Under the pieces are notes generated by a model. The model saw only the letters and a list, made by a program, of their open reading frames with translations. It had not been told where the DNA came from and did no database searches. Of a stretch of 64,000 bases of DNA, positions 33,294-42,491 are shown one piece after another (position 1 is the first letter of the stretch; every line of letters starts with the position of its first letter). The stretch covers positions 1 through 64,000 of the forward strand of contig NZ_FQWF01000007.1 in assembly GCF_900129585.1 (NCBI RefSeq), read 5' to 3'. Source of the stretch: Flavobacterium micromati. Its GTDB lineage: Bacteria > Bacteroidota > Bacteroidia > Flavobacteriales > Flavobacteriaceae. A program made the position numbers and the translations under genes.

Positions 33294-33704
33294 ATGTATC
33301 CAGAAGAAATGGTAAAACCAATGCAAGCGGAATTAACGTCAGCAGGTTTTCAAGATTTGCATAGTGCTGAGGAAGTAGATAACGCAATAAAAGCGGAAGG
33401 CACAACTCTAGTAATTGTAAACTCGGTTTGTGGTTGTGCAGCAAGAAATGCACGTCCAGGAGCAAAAATGAGTTTAGAAGGGGCAAAAAAACCAGATCAC
33501 TTAATCACGGTTTTTGCAGGTGTTGATAAAGATGCAGTTGATGCAGCAAGACAGCACATGTTCCCTTTCCCTCCTTCGTCTCCAGCCATGGCTTTATTCA
33601 AAAACGGAGAATTAGTTCACATGTTAGAGCGTCACCACATTGAAGGTCGCCCAGCTGAAATGATCGCAGAAAACTTGAAAGATGCTTTTAACGAGTATTG
33701 CTAA
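33294..33704 (+). CDS. Bacilliredoxin (BrxA/BrxB, YphP/YqiW family)
   Basis: 136 residues, thioredoxin-fold protein with the family's CGC active site (Cys46-Gly-Cys48 in VNSVCGCAARNARPG) and a conserved tail HMLERHHIEGRPAEMIAENL. These proteins remove bacillithiol from oxidised protein thiols. The length fits the family. It has its own promoter (TAACTTTG near 33254) and a strong terminator. Use of bacillithiol by this organism is inferred from the family only. Confidence 0.9.
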   Translation: MYPEEMVKPMQAELTSAGFQDLHSAEEVDNAIKAEGTTLVIVNSVCGCAARNARPGAKMSLEGAKKPDHLITVFAGVDKDAVDAARQHMFPFPPSSPAMALFKNGELVHMLERHHIEGRPAEMIAENLKDAFNEYC

Positions 33705-33725
33705 AATATATTTTCAACTTCTCTT

Positions 33726-33763
33726 AACCCTTTCAGAGTTTAAAACTCTGAAAGGGTTTTTTT
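33726..33763 (+). terminator. Rho-independent terminator after bacilliredoxin
   Basis: AACCCTTTCAGAGTTT pairs with AAACTCTGAAAGGGTT, followed by T residues: a perfect 16-bp stem. Confidence 0.9.
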
Positions 33764-33844
33764 AATTAAAAATATTTTCATTGTATGTGAAAACACATTT
33801 AGTGCCATTTATGTTTTGAATTACCTGCTAAAAAGAATTGAATA

Positions 33845-33928
33845 TTGTCAGGTTACGCACGTCATCATAATTATAATGAAGCACGAAACGTTGTTTGTAA
33901 TCTCGACTGCGCTCGATTTGACAAAAAC
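33845..33928 (+). repeat. Left copy of an inverted repeat around selU-selD
   Basis: 84 bases from TTGTCAGGTT to ACAAAAAC. Their reverse complement recurs at 37301-37402 with one 10-base insertion and scattered changes; the shared core includes AAACGTTGTTTGTAA and TCTCGACTGCGCTCGATTTG. The rest of 33764-34296 (about 530 bases) holds no gene that I can support. Confidence 0.75.
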
Positions 33929-34296
33929 ATGAAAGTAAATTTATAGACCATTGGTTATAAGTTCTATAATCATGAAGTAAAATTATTTTAAGTTATCGGA
34001 TTATAGCTTCACATCATACGCCGCAAAAAAAATTCTACGATATGAGTAGATTGTGGGCAAAAAGACAAGTCTCTATTACATTTCAAAATGATAAATGAAC
34101 CTTTACATCATTATTCTGATTGGATTCAAAGAACGAACAGATTAGTATTATGCTACTTTCGCCTTTTGAAATAATCCACAATTTATACCAACCAAATAAA
34201 TATAATAAAAACACATAATTAGCACCGCGACTTCACTAAATTTTCAAGTTTCCTTTTTATTATAAGACTATCTTTGAAACATTAACAACCACAGTA

Positions 34297-35319
34297 ATGA
34301 AACAAATCATTTCTATAGATTTCTACTTTCAAAATTTAGACCACATTCCAATTATTGATGTGAGATCGCCAGGAGAGTTTACTAAAGGACACATTCCAAA
34401 TGCTACTAATATTGAATTATTTTCTGATGATGAACGAGCAGTAGTTGGCACTGCTTATAAAAAAGAGTCTAAGGAAAGGGCATTTGCAATTGGTTACGAA
34501 TTTGTAAAACCCAAACTAAATGATTTTGTAACCAAATCTGTTGCAATTGCTCCTCATAAAGAAGCGGTAATACAATGTTGGCGAGGAGGGATGAGAAGTA
34601 ATGCTTTTGCCGATCATCTTATTGAAAATGGATTTGAAAAGGTTTACGTTATCGAAAAAGGGTACAAAGCTTTTAGAAATTATGTACTACAATTTTTTGA
34701 ACAGCCAGTAAATCTCAAAGTTTTAGGAGGATATACTGGTACTGGCAAGACAGAAATATTATATTACCTAAAAAAGAAAGGGCAACAAGTTATAGACTTA
34801 GAAGGATTAGCTAATCATAGAGGTTCTGCTTTTGGAGGTATAGATCTTCCACCTCAGCCAACAACGGAACAATTTGAAAATAATCTATTTTCAATAATTC
34901 GGAACTTAAACCCCAAATTACCGACCTGGATTGAGGATGAAAGCAGATTAATTGGGCAGGTATTAATTCCAGATGCACTGTATAATGCAATGCGGAATAT
35001 GCCTGTATATTTTTTAGATGTTCCGCTTCATGAAAGAGCAAAACTCCTTGTTCACATGTACGCAAATCTAAACCATGATAAATTAGCAATTGCCATTACC
35101 CGAATTACGAAAAGACTTGGATACGACAACGCCAAATTTGCTTTGGAAGCACTTGAAAATAAAAACTATTACAAAGTGGTAGAGATAGCGCTTCAATATT
35201 ACGATAAATGCTATCTAAAAGGATTACAAACCCGTCAGGAATCTACAATTCTTGAATTTAAAATCCCAGCTGTGACTCCTGAAGAAACGGCAGATTTTTT
35301 AATAAACTTAATCAATTAA
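34297..35319 (+). CDS. selU: tRNA 2-selenouridine synthase (MnmH/SelU/YbbB)
   Basis: 340 residues. An N-terminal rhodanese domain (about 8-128) has [44 protein letters not shown] and the catalytic Cys in [17 protein letters not shown]-loop domain follows with [12 protein letters not shown] (about 147-158). The enzyme replaces sulfur by selenium in the 2-thiouridine at tRNA position 34, via a geranylated intermediate. It is followed 4 bases later by selD, which makes the selenophosphate donor. The pair supports tRNA selenation, not selenocysteine insertion. Confidence 0.95.
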   Translation: MKQIISIDFYFQNLDHIPIIDVRSPGEFTKGHIPNATNIELFSDDERAVVGTAYKKESKERAFAIGYEFVKPKLNDFVTKSVAIAPHKEAVIQCWRGGMRSNAFADHLIENGFEKVYVIEKGYKAFRNYVLQFFEQPVNLKVLGGYTGTGKTEILYYLKKKGQQVIDLEGLANHRGSAFGGIDLPPQPTTEQFENNLFSIIRNLNPKLPTWIEDESRLIGQVLIPDALYNAMRNMPVYFLDVPLHERAKLLVHMYANLNHDKLAIAITRITKRLGYDNAKFALEALENKNYYKVVEIALQYYDKCYLKGLQTRQESTILEFKIPAVTPEETADFLINLIN

Positions 35320-35323
35320 AAAA

Positions 35324-36361
35324 ATGAATGAAGGTATAAAATTAACAAGTTATAGCCACGGTGCTGGATGTGGTTGCAAATTATCACCAAAAGTATTAAC
35401 TACAATACTAAAGTCCAATGCACCAAAAATTGAAGACAAACAGCTTTTAGTGGGCAACGATACCAGAGATGATGCTGCCGTCTATGATATTGGCAATGGA
35501 ATAGGAATTATAAGTACAACCGATTTTTTCTTACCTATAGTTGACGACCCTTTCACTTTTGGGCAGATTGCTGCAACTAATGCTTTAAGCGACGTGTATG
35601 CAATGGGAGGAAAACCAGTAATGGCAATAGCAATTTTAGGGTGGCCTATTGATAAATTAGCGCCTGAAGTTGCTGCCCAGGTAATGGAAGGTGGCAGAAA
35701 GGCTTGCTTTGATGCAGGAATAATACTTGCTGGTGGTCATAGTATTGATAATCCGGAACCAATTTTTGGACTCGCAGTGACAGGGATTGTTGCAATCGAT
35801 AATATAAAACGAAATGATAAAGCAAAGCCCGGTAGTATCCTCTATTTAACTAAACCGTTAGGTGTTGGAATCTTATCAACAGCACAAAAAAAAGGTGTTT
35901 TAGAGAACGATCACAAAGATATTGCTTCTAATTCGATGGTCATTTTAAATGATGTTGGATTGGAACTTTCAAAAATGGAAGAAATAACAGCTTTAACCGA
36001 TGTAACTGGATTTGGACTTATGGGACATTTACTTGAAGTGTGTGAAGGAAGCAATGTATCTGCCATTATTAATTATAATAGAGTTCCTGTTTTTGAAGAA
36101 GTTCATAGCTATATTGATAAAAAATGTGTTCCTGGAGGAACGCTCAGAAACTGGGAAAGTTACGGTCACAAACTTGACATTGAAGATGAAAAACAACGAT
36201 ATATCTTGTGTGATCCACAAACTAGTGGAGGATTGTTAATTGCTGTTTCGAAAGAGGCTACCCACAAGGTGGAAGCACTATTAAGAAGTAAGGGACTTTA
36301 TGCGGAACCAATAGGCGAATTGATAGAAAAAACAGAATTGTCAGTATATATTAATGATTAA
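35324..36361 (+). CDS. selD: Selenide, water dikinase (selenophosphate synthetase)
   Basis: 345 residues. The glycine-rich N-terminal loop [11 protein letters not shown] contains Cys16 and Lys19, matching the active-site Cys17 and Lys20 of the E. coli enzyme; the position is Cys and not selenocysteine. ATP and Mg sites are in [16 protein letters not shown] and [33 protein letters not shown]. The C-terminal AIRS domain ends with [14 protein letters not shown]. It forms selenophosphate for SelU. Confidence 0.95.
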   Translation: MNEGIKLTSYSHGAGCGCKLSPKVLTTILKSNAPKIEDKQLLVGNDTRDDAAVYDIGNGIGIISTTDFFLPIVDDPFTFGQIAATNALSDVYAMGGKPVMAIAILGWPIDKLAPEVAAQVMEGGRKACFDAGIILAGGHSIDNPEPIFGLAVTGIVAIDNIKRNDKAKPGSILYLTKPLGVGILSTAQKKGVLENDHKDIASNSMVILNDVGLELSKMEEITALTDVTGFGLMGHLLEVCEGSNVSAIINYNRVPVFEEVHSYIDKKCVPGGTLRNWESYGHKLDIEDEKQRYILCDPQTSGGLLIAVSKEATHKVEALLRSKGLYAEPIGELIEKTELSVYIND

Positions 36362-36729
36362 TGCTAATCTAAAAACAAACTGAACGATGACAAAGTGTTT
36401 GACAAAAAATCAAACGCAAGTAATTTTAAATGTTTGTTAATAATTCTTTCCCGTGCGAGCAATGGTTAGCAAAAAATAAAAAAAAAATAATTTTACAAAC
36501 ATGTATTTTTAACTTTAAATTCAAACTAAAACCTTGGTGATTTTTGCTGACATAGATCAAGATTATAATTTTGGCGATAACTACTCAAAAAATATTAACA
36601 AGCGGTCAATTATTTAAATGTCTATATTTACTATAAAATCATAAGGCAAATTCTAAGCCGGGCATTTACCGTTTGGATGTATAAAACTATACTATTAGAA
36701 AACCGTGCGAACATTTTAAAAAAAACAGA
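36362..36729. other. Intergenic region after selD
   Basis: 368 AT-rich bases. I see no ORF of value, no clear terminator and no tRNA. A start for the next gene's transcript is probably in the last 150 bases. Confidence 0.45.
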
Positions 36730-37242
36730 ATGGAAAAATATTTAAGACAACTAATTTCAATAGAATTTGAAGACAAAAAAGAAATTTTCAGCGGTTTTCT
36801 TATCGATTGGACGCAAGATTGGATCTTACTCAAGAATAATCCTGTCGATTTTATAATAGATGGCTATACGATATTGAAAAACAAAAATGTAAAGGCAATT
36901 ATCCAAAACGAAGACCATGAATTTACTACGAAAGTAATCAAACTGAAAGGATTAAAAACAAGCGCAGATGAGATCGTTCCGCTCAAGGACATATCTTCTA
37001 TTATTTATTTTTTAGCAAGTCATTATGAGATTTTTCAAATTGCAACAAAGTCCAACAAAGCAGTTTATCTTGGTAAACTATTAGAAATTAATGACGATGA
37101 AATACAAATAGACTTTTTGGGAACCGAAGGACAATTTGAAGGGGAAATGAGTTTTAAGCAAAAGAAAATAAGAGTAATAGAATTTGATACGGATTACATT
37201 AATTCATTGAAACTTATTGTCAAAGAAGAACAGAAAAAGTAA
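36730..37242 (+). CDS. Hypothetical protein, possibly two LSm-like domains
   Basis: 170 residues, no signal peptide. Not recognised. Two similar-looking parts can be seen: residues 1-85 (RQLISIEFEDKKEIFSGFLIDWTQDWILLKNNPVDFIIDGYTILKNKNV) and 95-165 (AVYLGKLLEINDDEIQIDFLGTEGQFEGEMSFKQKKIRVIEFDTDYI). Each has the strand order of a small Sm-like barrel. This is only an impression. It lies within the segment bounded by inverted repeats at 33845 and 37301, together with selU and selD. Confidence 0.55.
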   Translation: MEKYLRQLISIEFEDKKEIFSGFLIDWTQDWILLKNNPVDFIIDGYTILKNKNVKAIIQNEDHEFTTKVIKLKGLKTSADEIVPLKDISSIIYFLASHYEIFQIATKSNKAVYLGKLLEINDDEIQIDFLGTEGQFEGEMSFKQKKIRVIEFDTDYINSLKLIVKEEQKK

Positions 37243-37300
37243 GTATTAGCGACAAGGAATGACAACATTGATACCAAATAGTCTTTGAAAGTACCATTAG

Positions 37301-37402
37301 GTTTTTGTCAAATCGAGCGCAGTCGAGATTATGGTCGTCTTACAAACAACGTTTGGTGCTTCACTATAATGATGATGATGATGGTGTATTCAACCTGACA
37401 AC
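37301..37402 (-). repeat. Right copy of the inverted repeat around selU-selD
   Basis: Reverse complement of the segment at 33845-33928, with an additional ATGGTCGTCT near 37331 and a short ATG/GAT expansion near 37370. No gene other than shadows lies between 37243 and 37686. Confidence 0.75.
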
Positions 37403-37686
37403 ACATAAAAGGTACATCTGGTCATTTAAGTGCAGGTTAAGATTGAAGGCATTTCTTGAATTAAGAAAAGTATTATTTATTTTTTTTGTCTATCGTTTAT
37501 TACAAATAAAATGAATGTTACTAAACATTTAAACCTAATCTATCCTGAAAACCATACACTTATTTTTAAGCGTAATCATGGATTGATTCTCATTTTAACA
37601 TCAAAAAAGAATATAGTTTAAATTAAAAATAGTACAAAACACCCTCTTGTTTTGTTGTTCTTTATAAAATATAATCCTTACAGAAG

Positions 37687-38478
37687 ATGAAAAAAAATCT
37701 ATTAATATTTTGCTTTTTGATGGCGATTTTACTGTCTTGTACTAACAAAAAGACCATCAATAATGATTCGGTACAAAATGATACAATAATAACAATACTA
37801 AAATTCTCAAAAGCGGATTCGATAATCGATAAAACTATTGAAGCTCACGGAGGTAAATTATATCTGACTGCCGATTACTCTTTTATTTTTAGAGAAAAAA
37901 ACTACCGTTTTCAAAATAACGGAGGCAATTTTAAATATACATCCGAAATTAAAAAGGGTGATTCTGTTGTCAAAGATATTCTGACTCCAGCAAAATTTGA
38001 ACGGTTTATAAACGACAAGTTACAACGTTTAAACAAAGAACAGACTGGTAAATATTCTGAAGCTTTAAATTCTGTTATTTACTTTGTTACGCTTCCTTAT
38101 AAGCTTCAAGATGCTTCTGTAAACAAAGAATTCGTTGAAGAAAGCACAATAAAAGGAAAGAAGTACGATGCAATAGGCGTAACTTTTGGTAAGGACGGTG
38201 GTGGAAAAGATTTTGACGATGAGTATCAGTATTGGATAAACAAAGACACCCATAAAGTAGACTACCTGGCTTACAATTACCACGTAAATGATGGTGGAGT
38301 GCGATTTAGAGTCGCTATCAACACACGCGTAATTGCAGGAGTTACTTTTCAGGATTTTATCAATTATGAAGCTCCTGTAAAAACTCCTTTAAAGGATTTG
38401 CCTAAATTATACGAACAAGGAAAACTAAAAAAGATATCCCAAATTCTATCGGAGAATATCGTTAATAATCATAAGTAA
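37687..38478 (+). CDS. Lipoprotein, DUF6503-like
   Basis: 263 residues with a lipoprotein signal (MKKNLLIFCFLMAILLSC, Cys18). The mature part starts near KADSIIDKTIEAHGGKLYLTADYSFIFREKNYRF, which resembles LolA/LolB-like outer-membrane lipoproteins annotated in flavobacteria as DUF6503. YWINKDTHKVDYLAYNYHVNDGG continues the strand-rich pattern. Likely in the cell envelope and possibly lipid-binding. The family name is from memory. Confidence 0.6.
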   Translation: MKKNLLIFCFLMAILLSCTNKKTINNDSVQNDTIITILKFSKADSIIDKTIEAHGGKLYLTADYSFIFREKNYRFQNNGGNFKYTSEIKKGDSVVKDILTPAKFERFINDKLQRLNKEQTGKYSEALNSVIYFVTLPYKLQDASVNKEFVEESTIKGKKYDAIGVTFGKDGGGKDFDDEYQYWINKDTHKVDYLAYNYHVNDGGVRFRVAINTRVIAGVTFQDFINYEAPVKTPLKDLPKLYEQGKLKKISQILSENIVNNHK

Positions 38479-38622
38479 AATTATTTTTTGCTTTACACAT
38501 ATTAGATTTATTTGCTGTTTCGAAATAATTTTTGTGCTTTTCCCATCAGTAAGTTATTATTTCTACCAAGACCTTTGCGCAACCTTTTTAAGAAATTTGC
38601 ATCTAAATAAAAAACTACAGCC

Positions 38623-39000
38623 ATGAAAACAAAAATTCTTTTACTGCTATGCTCTTTTTTACTCCTAAGTATGCAATGTGATGATAACGATCCCGATATT
38701 CCCGAGTTTACATTGGAACAGAAAAATAAAGAAATCATTGATTACATCAATAGCTTTTCTTGTTCAGAAACAGCTGGTTGTGGCTTTATTGGTTTTGGTT
38801 CAAAGCCTTGCGGCGGACCCAGAACGTACTTACTTTTTTCGAATGGAGTTGACATTGTAAAATTGAAACAAATGGTCGCTACCTACAATGAAATGGACCA
38901 AGAAAATAACATAAAAACAGGAGCAATTTCTGATTGTATGATGAGATTACCACCAACTGAAGTAAAATGTGTAAATGGTGTTTGTACTATTATCAAATAA
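38623..39000 (+). CDS. Small Cys-rich lipoprotein, unknown function
   Basis: 125 residues. Lipobox LSMQC at Cys19, then an acidic stretch (DDNDPDIPE) and a mature domain with six Cys (FSCSETAGCGFIGFGSKPCGG, ISDCMMRLPPTEVKCVNGVCTIIK), which probably form disulfides in the periplasm. No known domain recognised. It stands between the DUF6503-like gene and trhO, each with its own spacing. Confidence 0.65.
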   Translation: MKTKILLLLCSFLLLSMQCDDNDPDIPEFTLEQKNKEIIDYINSFSCSETAGCGFIGFGSKPCGGPRTYLLFSNGVDIVKLKQMVATYNEMDQENNIKTGAISDCMMRLPPTEVKCVNGVCTIIK

Positions 39001-39120
39001 ATAGTTATTTTTTTTCTAGCTTAGTTTTCCATTTTTAAGGCTTTCCACGTTCTTATAAAGTTTGCGGATATTTTTGTTACTTTTGCAAAAAATAATTTTT
39101 CACACTTAACTGTTTATAGC

Positions 39121-40506
39121 ATGCAACTGTATAACACCTTAAGCGCAGAAGAAAGAGCCATCATGATCGATGATGCCGGAAAACAACGTCTTACGCTGTC
39201 TTTCTATGCTTATGCGCAAATTTCAAATCCAACACAATTTCGTAATGAATTATTTCTAGCATGGAATCCTCTCGAGGTTCTAGGCCGGATTTATGTCGCC
39301 AATGAGGGAATTAACGCCCAGTTATCACTGCCTGCTGATAATTTCTATGCTTTTAAAGACTCTATAGAAGCGTATGATTTCATGAAAGGAATCCGGTTGA
39401 ATATTGCAGTAGAACACGATGATCACTCCTTTTTAAAACTAACAGTAAAAGTTCGTGACAAGATTGTTGCTGATGGTTTAGTTGATGAAACTTTTGATGT
39501 AACCAACATAGGAATTCACCTAAAAGCTCATGAATTTAATGACTTGCTAGAAGATCCAAACACGATTGTGGTCGATATGCGTAATCATTACGAGAGTGAA
39601 ATCGGGCATTTCACCAAAGCAATAAAACCAGATGTAGATACTTTTCGCGAAAGCTTACCCATCATCGAAGAACAATTAGGAGCGCACAAACAGGATAAAA
39701 AAATATTAATGTATTGCACCGGAGGAATTCGTTGTGAAAAAGCCAGCGCTTATTTTAAACACAAAGGTTTTGAGAATGTTTACCAACTCGAAGGCGGAAT
39801 TATAGAATACACGCGACAAGTAAAAGCCGAAGGTTTAGAAAGCAAATTCATTGGAAAAAACTTTGTTTTTGATCACCGCTTGGGCGAAAGAATCACAGAC
39901 GATATTGTTTCACAATGCCATCAATGTGGGGCGCCTTGTGACGTTCATACCAACTGCGCCAACGAAGGTTGTCATTTACTTTTCATCCAATGCGATTCCT
40001 GCAAAGAAAAAATGGAAGGCTGCTGCTCAACTGAATGTGTGACAGTAATTCATTTGCCAGAAGAAGAACAAAAAGCTGTTCGTAGAGGAATGAAAAACGG
40101 CAATATGATCTTCAAAAAAGGAAAATCAGATGTGTTGACTTTTAAGAACAATCAAGATCCATTAGCAGCGGTTCCAACTCTTAGCCAATTAGTAGAAACA
40201 AACACTGCGCGCAGAGTCGCCACTGTTCTGAAAAAAGAAATAAAAATTAAAAAACAATACGTTGGAAAAGGAACTCATTTTTTTCCAAAACCAAGTGTTG
40301 GAGAATTTTTAATCGAAGAAGGAGAAATAAACGTAGGTGATACCATATTAATTAAAGGAGCTACCACCGGAGAACAGCAAATGATGATTGAAAAAATGTT
40401 CGTAAACGACATCGATGCTAAAATTGCAACTACTGACGATACTTGTACTTTTAAATTACCTTTTAGAATTCGTTTGTCTGATAAATTGTATAAAGTTTTA
40501 GAGTAA
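39121..40506 (+). CDS. trhO: tRNA uridine(34) hydroxylase TrhO-like, with C-terminal extension
   Basis: 461 residues against about 350 in E. coli TrhO. The N-terminal alpha-beta domain ([25 protein letters not shown]) precedes a rhodanese domain (about 140-235) with the catalytic Cys199 in [17 protein letters not shown] Cys-rich zinc-like part follows ([41 protein letters not shown]). The last 110 residues ([51 protein letters not shown]) are a small beta-barrel-like domain absent from E. coli TrhO and reminiscent of the C-terminal domain of U32 peptidases. Promoter TACTTTTG at 39078-39085. Confidence 0.88.
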   Translation: MQLYNTLSAEERAIMIDDAGKQRLTLSFYAYAQISNPTQFRNELFLAWNPLEVLGRIYVANEGINAQLSLPADNFYAFKDSIEAYDFMKGIRLNIAVEHDDHSFLKLTVKVRDKIVADGLVDETFDVTNIGIHLKAHEFNDLLEDPNTIVVDMRNHYESEIGHFTKAIKPDVDTFRESLPIIEEQLGAHKQDKKILMYCTGGIRCEKASAYFKHKGFENVYQLEGGIIEYTRQVKAEGLESKFIGKNFVFDHRLGERITDDIVSQCHQCGAPCDVHTNCANEGCHLLFIQCDSCKEKMEGCCSTECVTVIHLPEEEQKAVRRGMKNGNMIFKKGKSDVLTFKNNQDPLAAVPTLSQLVETNTARRVATVLKKEIKIKKQYVGKGTHFFPKPSVGEFLIEEGEINVGDTILIKGATTGEQQMMIEKMFVNDIDAKIATTDDTCTFKLPFRIRLSDKLYKVLE

Positions 40507-40530
40507 TTTAGCTAAGTAAAAAATAGTTAT

Positions 40531-40962
40531 ATGCCGCATTCCTATAATAAAATTTGGATTCACGCTATTTGGGCAACAAAATTAAGAACCAGTTTAATTG
40601 ATTTTTCAATTGAAAAACAAGTTCAGGATTACATTCAGGACGAACTAATTGATTTAGGTTGCCCCGTTAGAATCATAAACAGCATGCCCGATCATGTTCA
40701 CGCTTTATTTTTACTAAATCCTCAAAAATCAATTTCGGAAGTAATAAAACAAGCAAAAGGAAGTTCGTCCCATTCTATAAATGGAGTGGATTTGATGCTT
40801 GAAAAATTTGCTTGGCAAACGGGATACGCTGCTTATTCAGTTAGTGAATCACAAGTTGAGAAGGTTTACCATTATATAAAAAATCAGAAACAACATCATC
40901 TAAAGCAAAGTTTTCAGGAAGAGTTCGACGAGTACATTAAATTATATGGATTGTCTGAATAG
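40531..40962 (+). CDS. REP-associated tyrosine transposase (RAYT), copy 1
   Basis: 143 residues, HUH single-strand transposase of the IS200-like Y1 superfamily. The HUH pair is His55/His57 in MPDHVHALFLL, and the nucleophile is Tyr113 in KVYHYIKNQKQHH. KFAWQTGYAAYSVS is the conserved RAYT segment between them. The gene follows trhO by 24 bases and is directly followed by the palindrome array at 41000, the usual pairing of RAYTs with the REP sequences they act on. It looks intact. Confidence 0.9.
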   Translation: MPHSYNKIWIHAIWATKLRTSLIDFSIEKQVQDYIQDELIDLGCPVRIINSMPDHVHALFLLNPQKSISEVIKQAKGSSSHSINGVDLMLEKFAWQTGYAAYSVSESQVEKVYHYIKNQKQHHLKQSFQEEFDEYIKLYGLSE

Positions 40963-40999
40963 TATAAGATCAGATTATCGAAGTTAAAAACAACGGATT

Positions 41000-42283
41000 C
41001 CCACGGTTGAAACCGTGGGCAATGAACACAATTATGCTACAACCATTTTTACCACAACCCACGGTTTTATCCGTGGGGAATTGTATCAATCCCGCAGTTA
41101 AAACCGAGGGCAATAAAACCAAATATGCTACAACCATTTTATCCACAACCCACGGTTTTATCCGTGGGGAATTCTATCACAAGCAAGTACTTATCTGTCT
41201 TATTGAATATTAAAATACAGCGCTTCATAACATCCCACGGTTGAAACCGTGGGCAATAAAAACAAATAAGCTGTAACCTTTTAACCGTGGGGATTTCTAT
41301 CACAAGCAAGAACTTATCTGTTTTATTAAAAATTAAAAATACAACGGTTGATAAAATCCCACGGTTGAAACCGTGGGCAATAAACACAAATAGCTACAAC
41401 CATTTTAACCATAACCCACGGTTTTAACCGTGAGGAATTGTATCACGATGAAGAAATTATCTATTTCAATAAATATTAAGAACAAAACGCTTATTAAAAT
41501 CCCACGGTTGAAACCGTGGGCAATGAACACAATTATGCTAAAACCATTTTTACCACAACCCAAGGTTTTAACCGTGGGGAATTGTATCAGTCCCGCAGTT
41601 AAAACCGTGGGCAATAAAAACAAATATGCTACAACCATTTTATCCACAACCCACGGTTTTATCCGTGGGGAATTCTATCACAAGCAAGTACTTATCTGTC
41701 TTATTGAATATTAAAATACAGCGCTTCATAACATCCCACGGTTGAAACCGTGGGCAATAAAAACAATTAAAACACAACCACCATTTTAACCATAACCCAC
41801 GGTTTTAACCGTGGGGAATTGTATCAATCCCGCAGTTAAAACCGTGGGCAATGAACACAATTATGCTACAACCATTTTATCCATAACCCATGGTTTTAAC
41901 CGTGGGAAATTCTATCACTATCAAGAACTTATCTATTTTTTTGAATATTAAAAATACAACGCTTTATAACATCTCAAGGTTGAAACCGTGGGCAATAAAA
42001 ACAATTAAGCTACAACGATTTTTACCATAACCCACGGTTTTAACCGTGGGGATTTGTATCAATCCCGCAGTTGAAACCGTGGGCAATAAACACAAATAGC
42101 TACAACCATTTTAACCATAACCCACGGTTTTACCCGTGGGAAATTCTATCACTATCAAGAACTTATCTATTTTTTTGAATATTAAAAATACAACGCTTTA
42201 TAACATCTCAAGGTTGAAAAGGTGGGCAATAAAAACAATTAAGCTACAACGATTTTTACCATAACCCACGGTTTTAACCGTGA
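41000..42283. repeat. REP/BIME-type palindrome array beside RAYT copy 1
   Basis: About 22 palindromes, many perfect, spaced irregularly by 30-85 bases. Two main forms alternate: CCCACGGTTGAAACCGTGGG followed by CAAT, and CCCACGGTTTTAACCGTGGG followed by GAATT. A third, imperfect form (CCCGCAGTTAAAACCGTGGG) often follows the second. Spacers are also repeated (GCTACAACCATTTT, ACTTATCT), and larger segments are duplicated: about 41090-41270 equals 41590-41770, and 41950-42060 resembles 42185-42285. It contains no real gene. Confidence 0.9.
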
Positions 42284-42491
42284 AAGAATAATGAAATCCA
42301 ATTACTCCAAATTAAAACCTTGAGTGTAAAATCAACCTATTACCACACAAATAACTATGATTTTTTTAATAAAATTTTATCAATTTCATCTAATTCCAAT
42401 GGTTGTAACATAAAATTAAAAAATACTATCTTTACGACTTAATCGTTTTAAGAACTTAAGTTGTGCCCGTCACAACACTATATATAAAATT

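Noticed and set aside
37305..37514. 69-codon ORF after the hypothetical gene
   Set aside because: It starts in the right inverted repeat and has no recognisable features.
41007..41714. ORFs of 68-94 codons within the palindrome array
   Set aside because: They are chance frames in repeated DNA and are copies of each other because of the duplications.
41000..42283. CRISPR array
   Set aside because: The repeats are self-complementary, alternate between forms, and the spacers are themselves repeated and of irregular length. No cas gene is near; a RAYT gene is.
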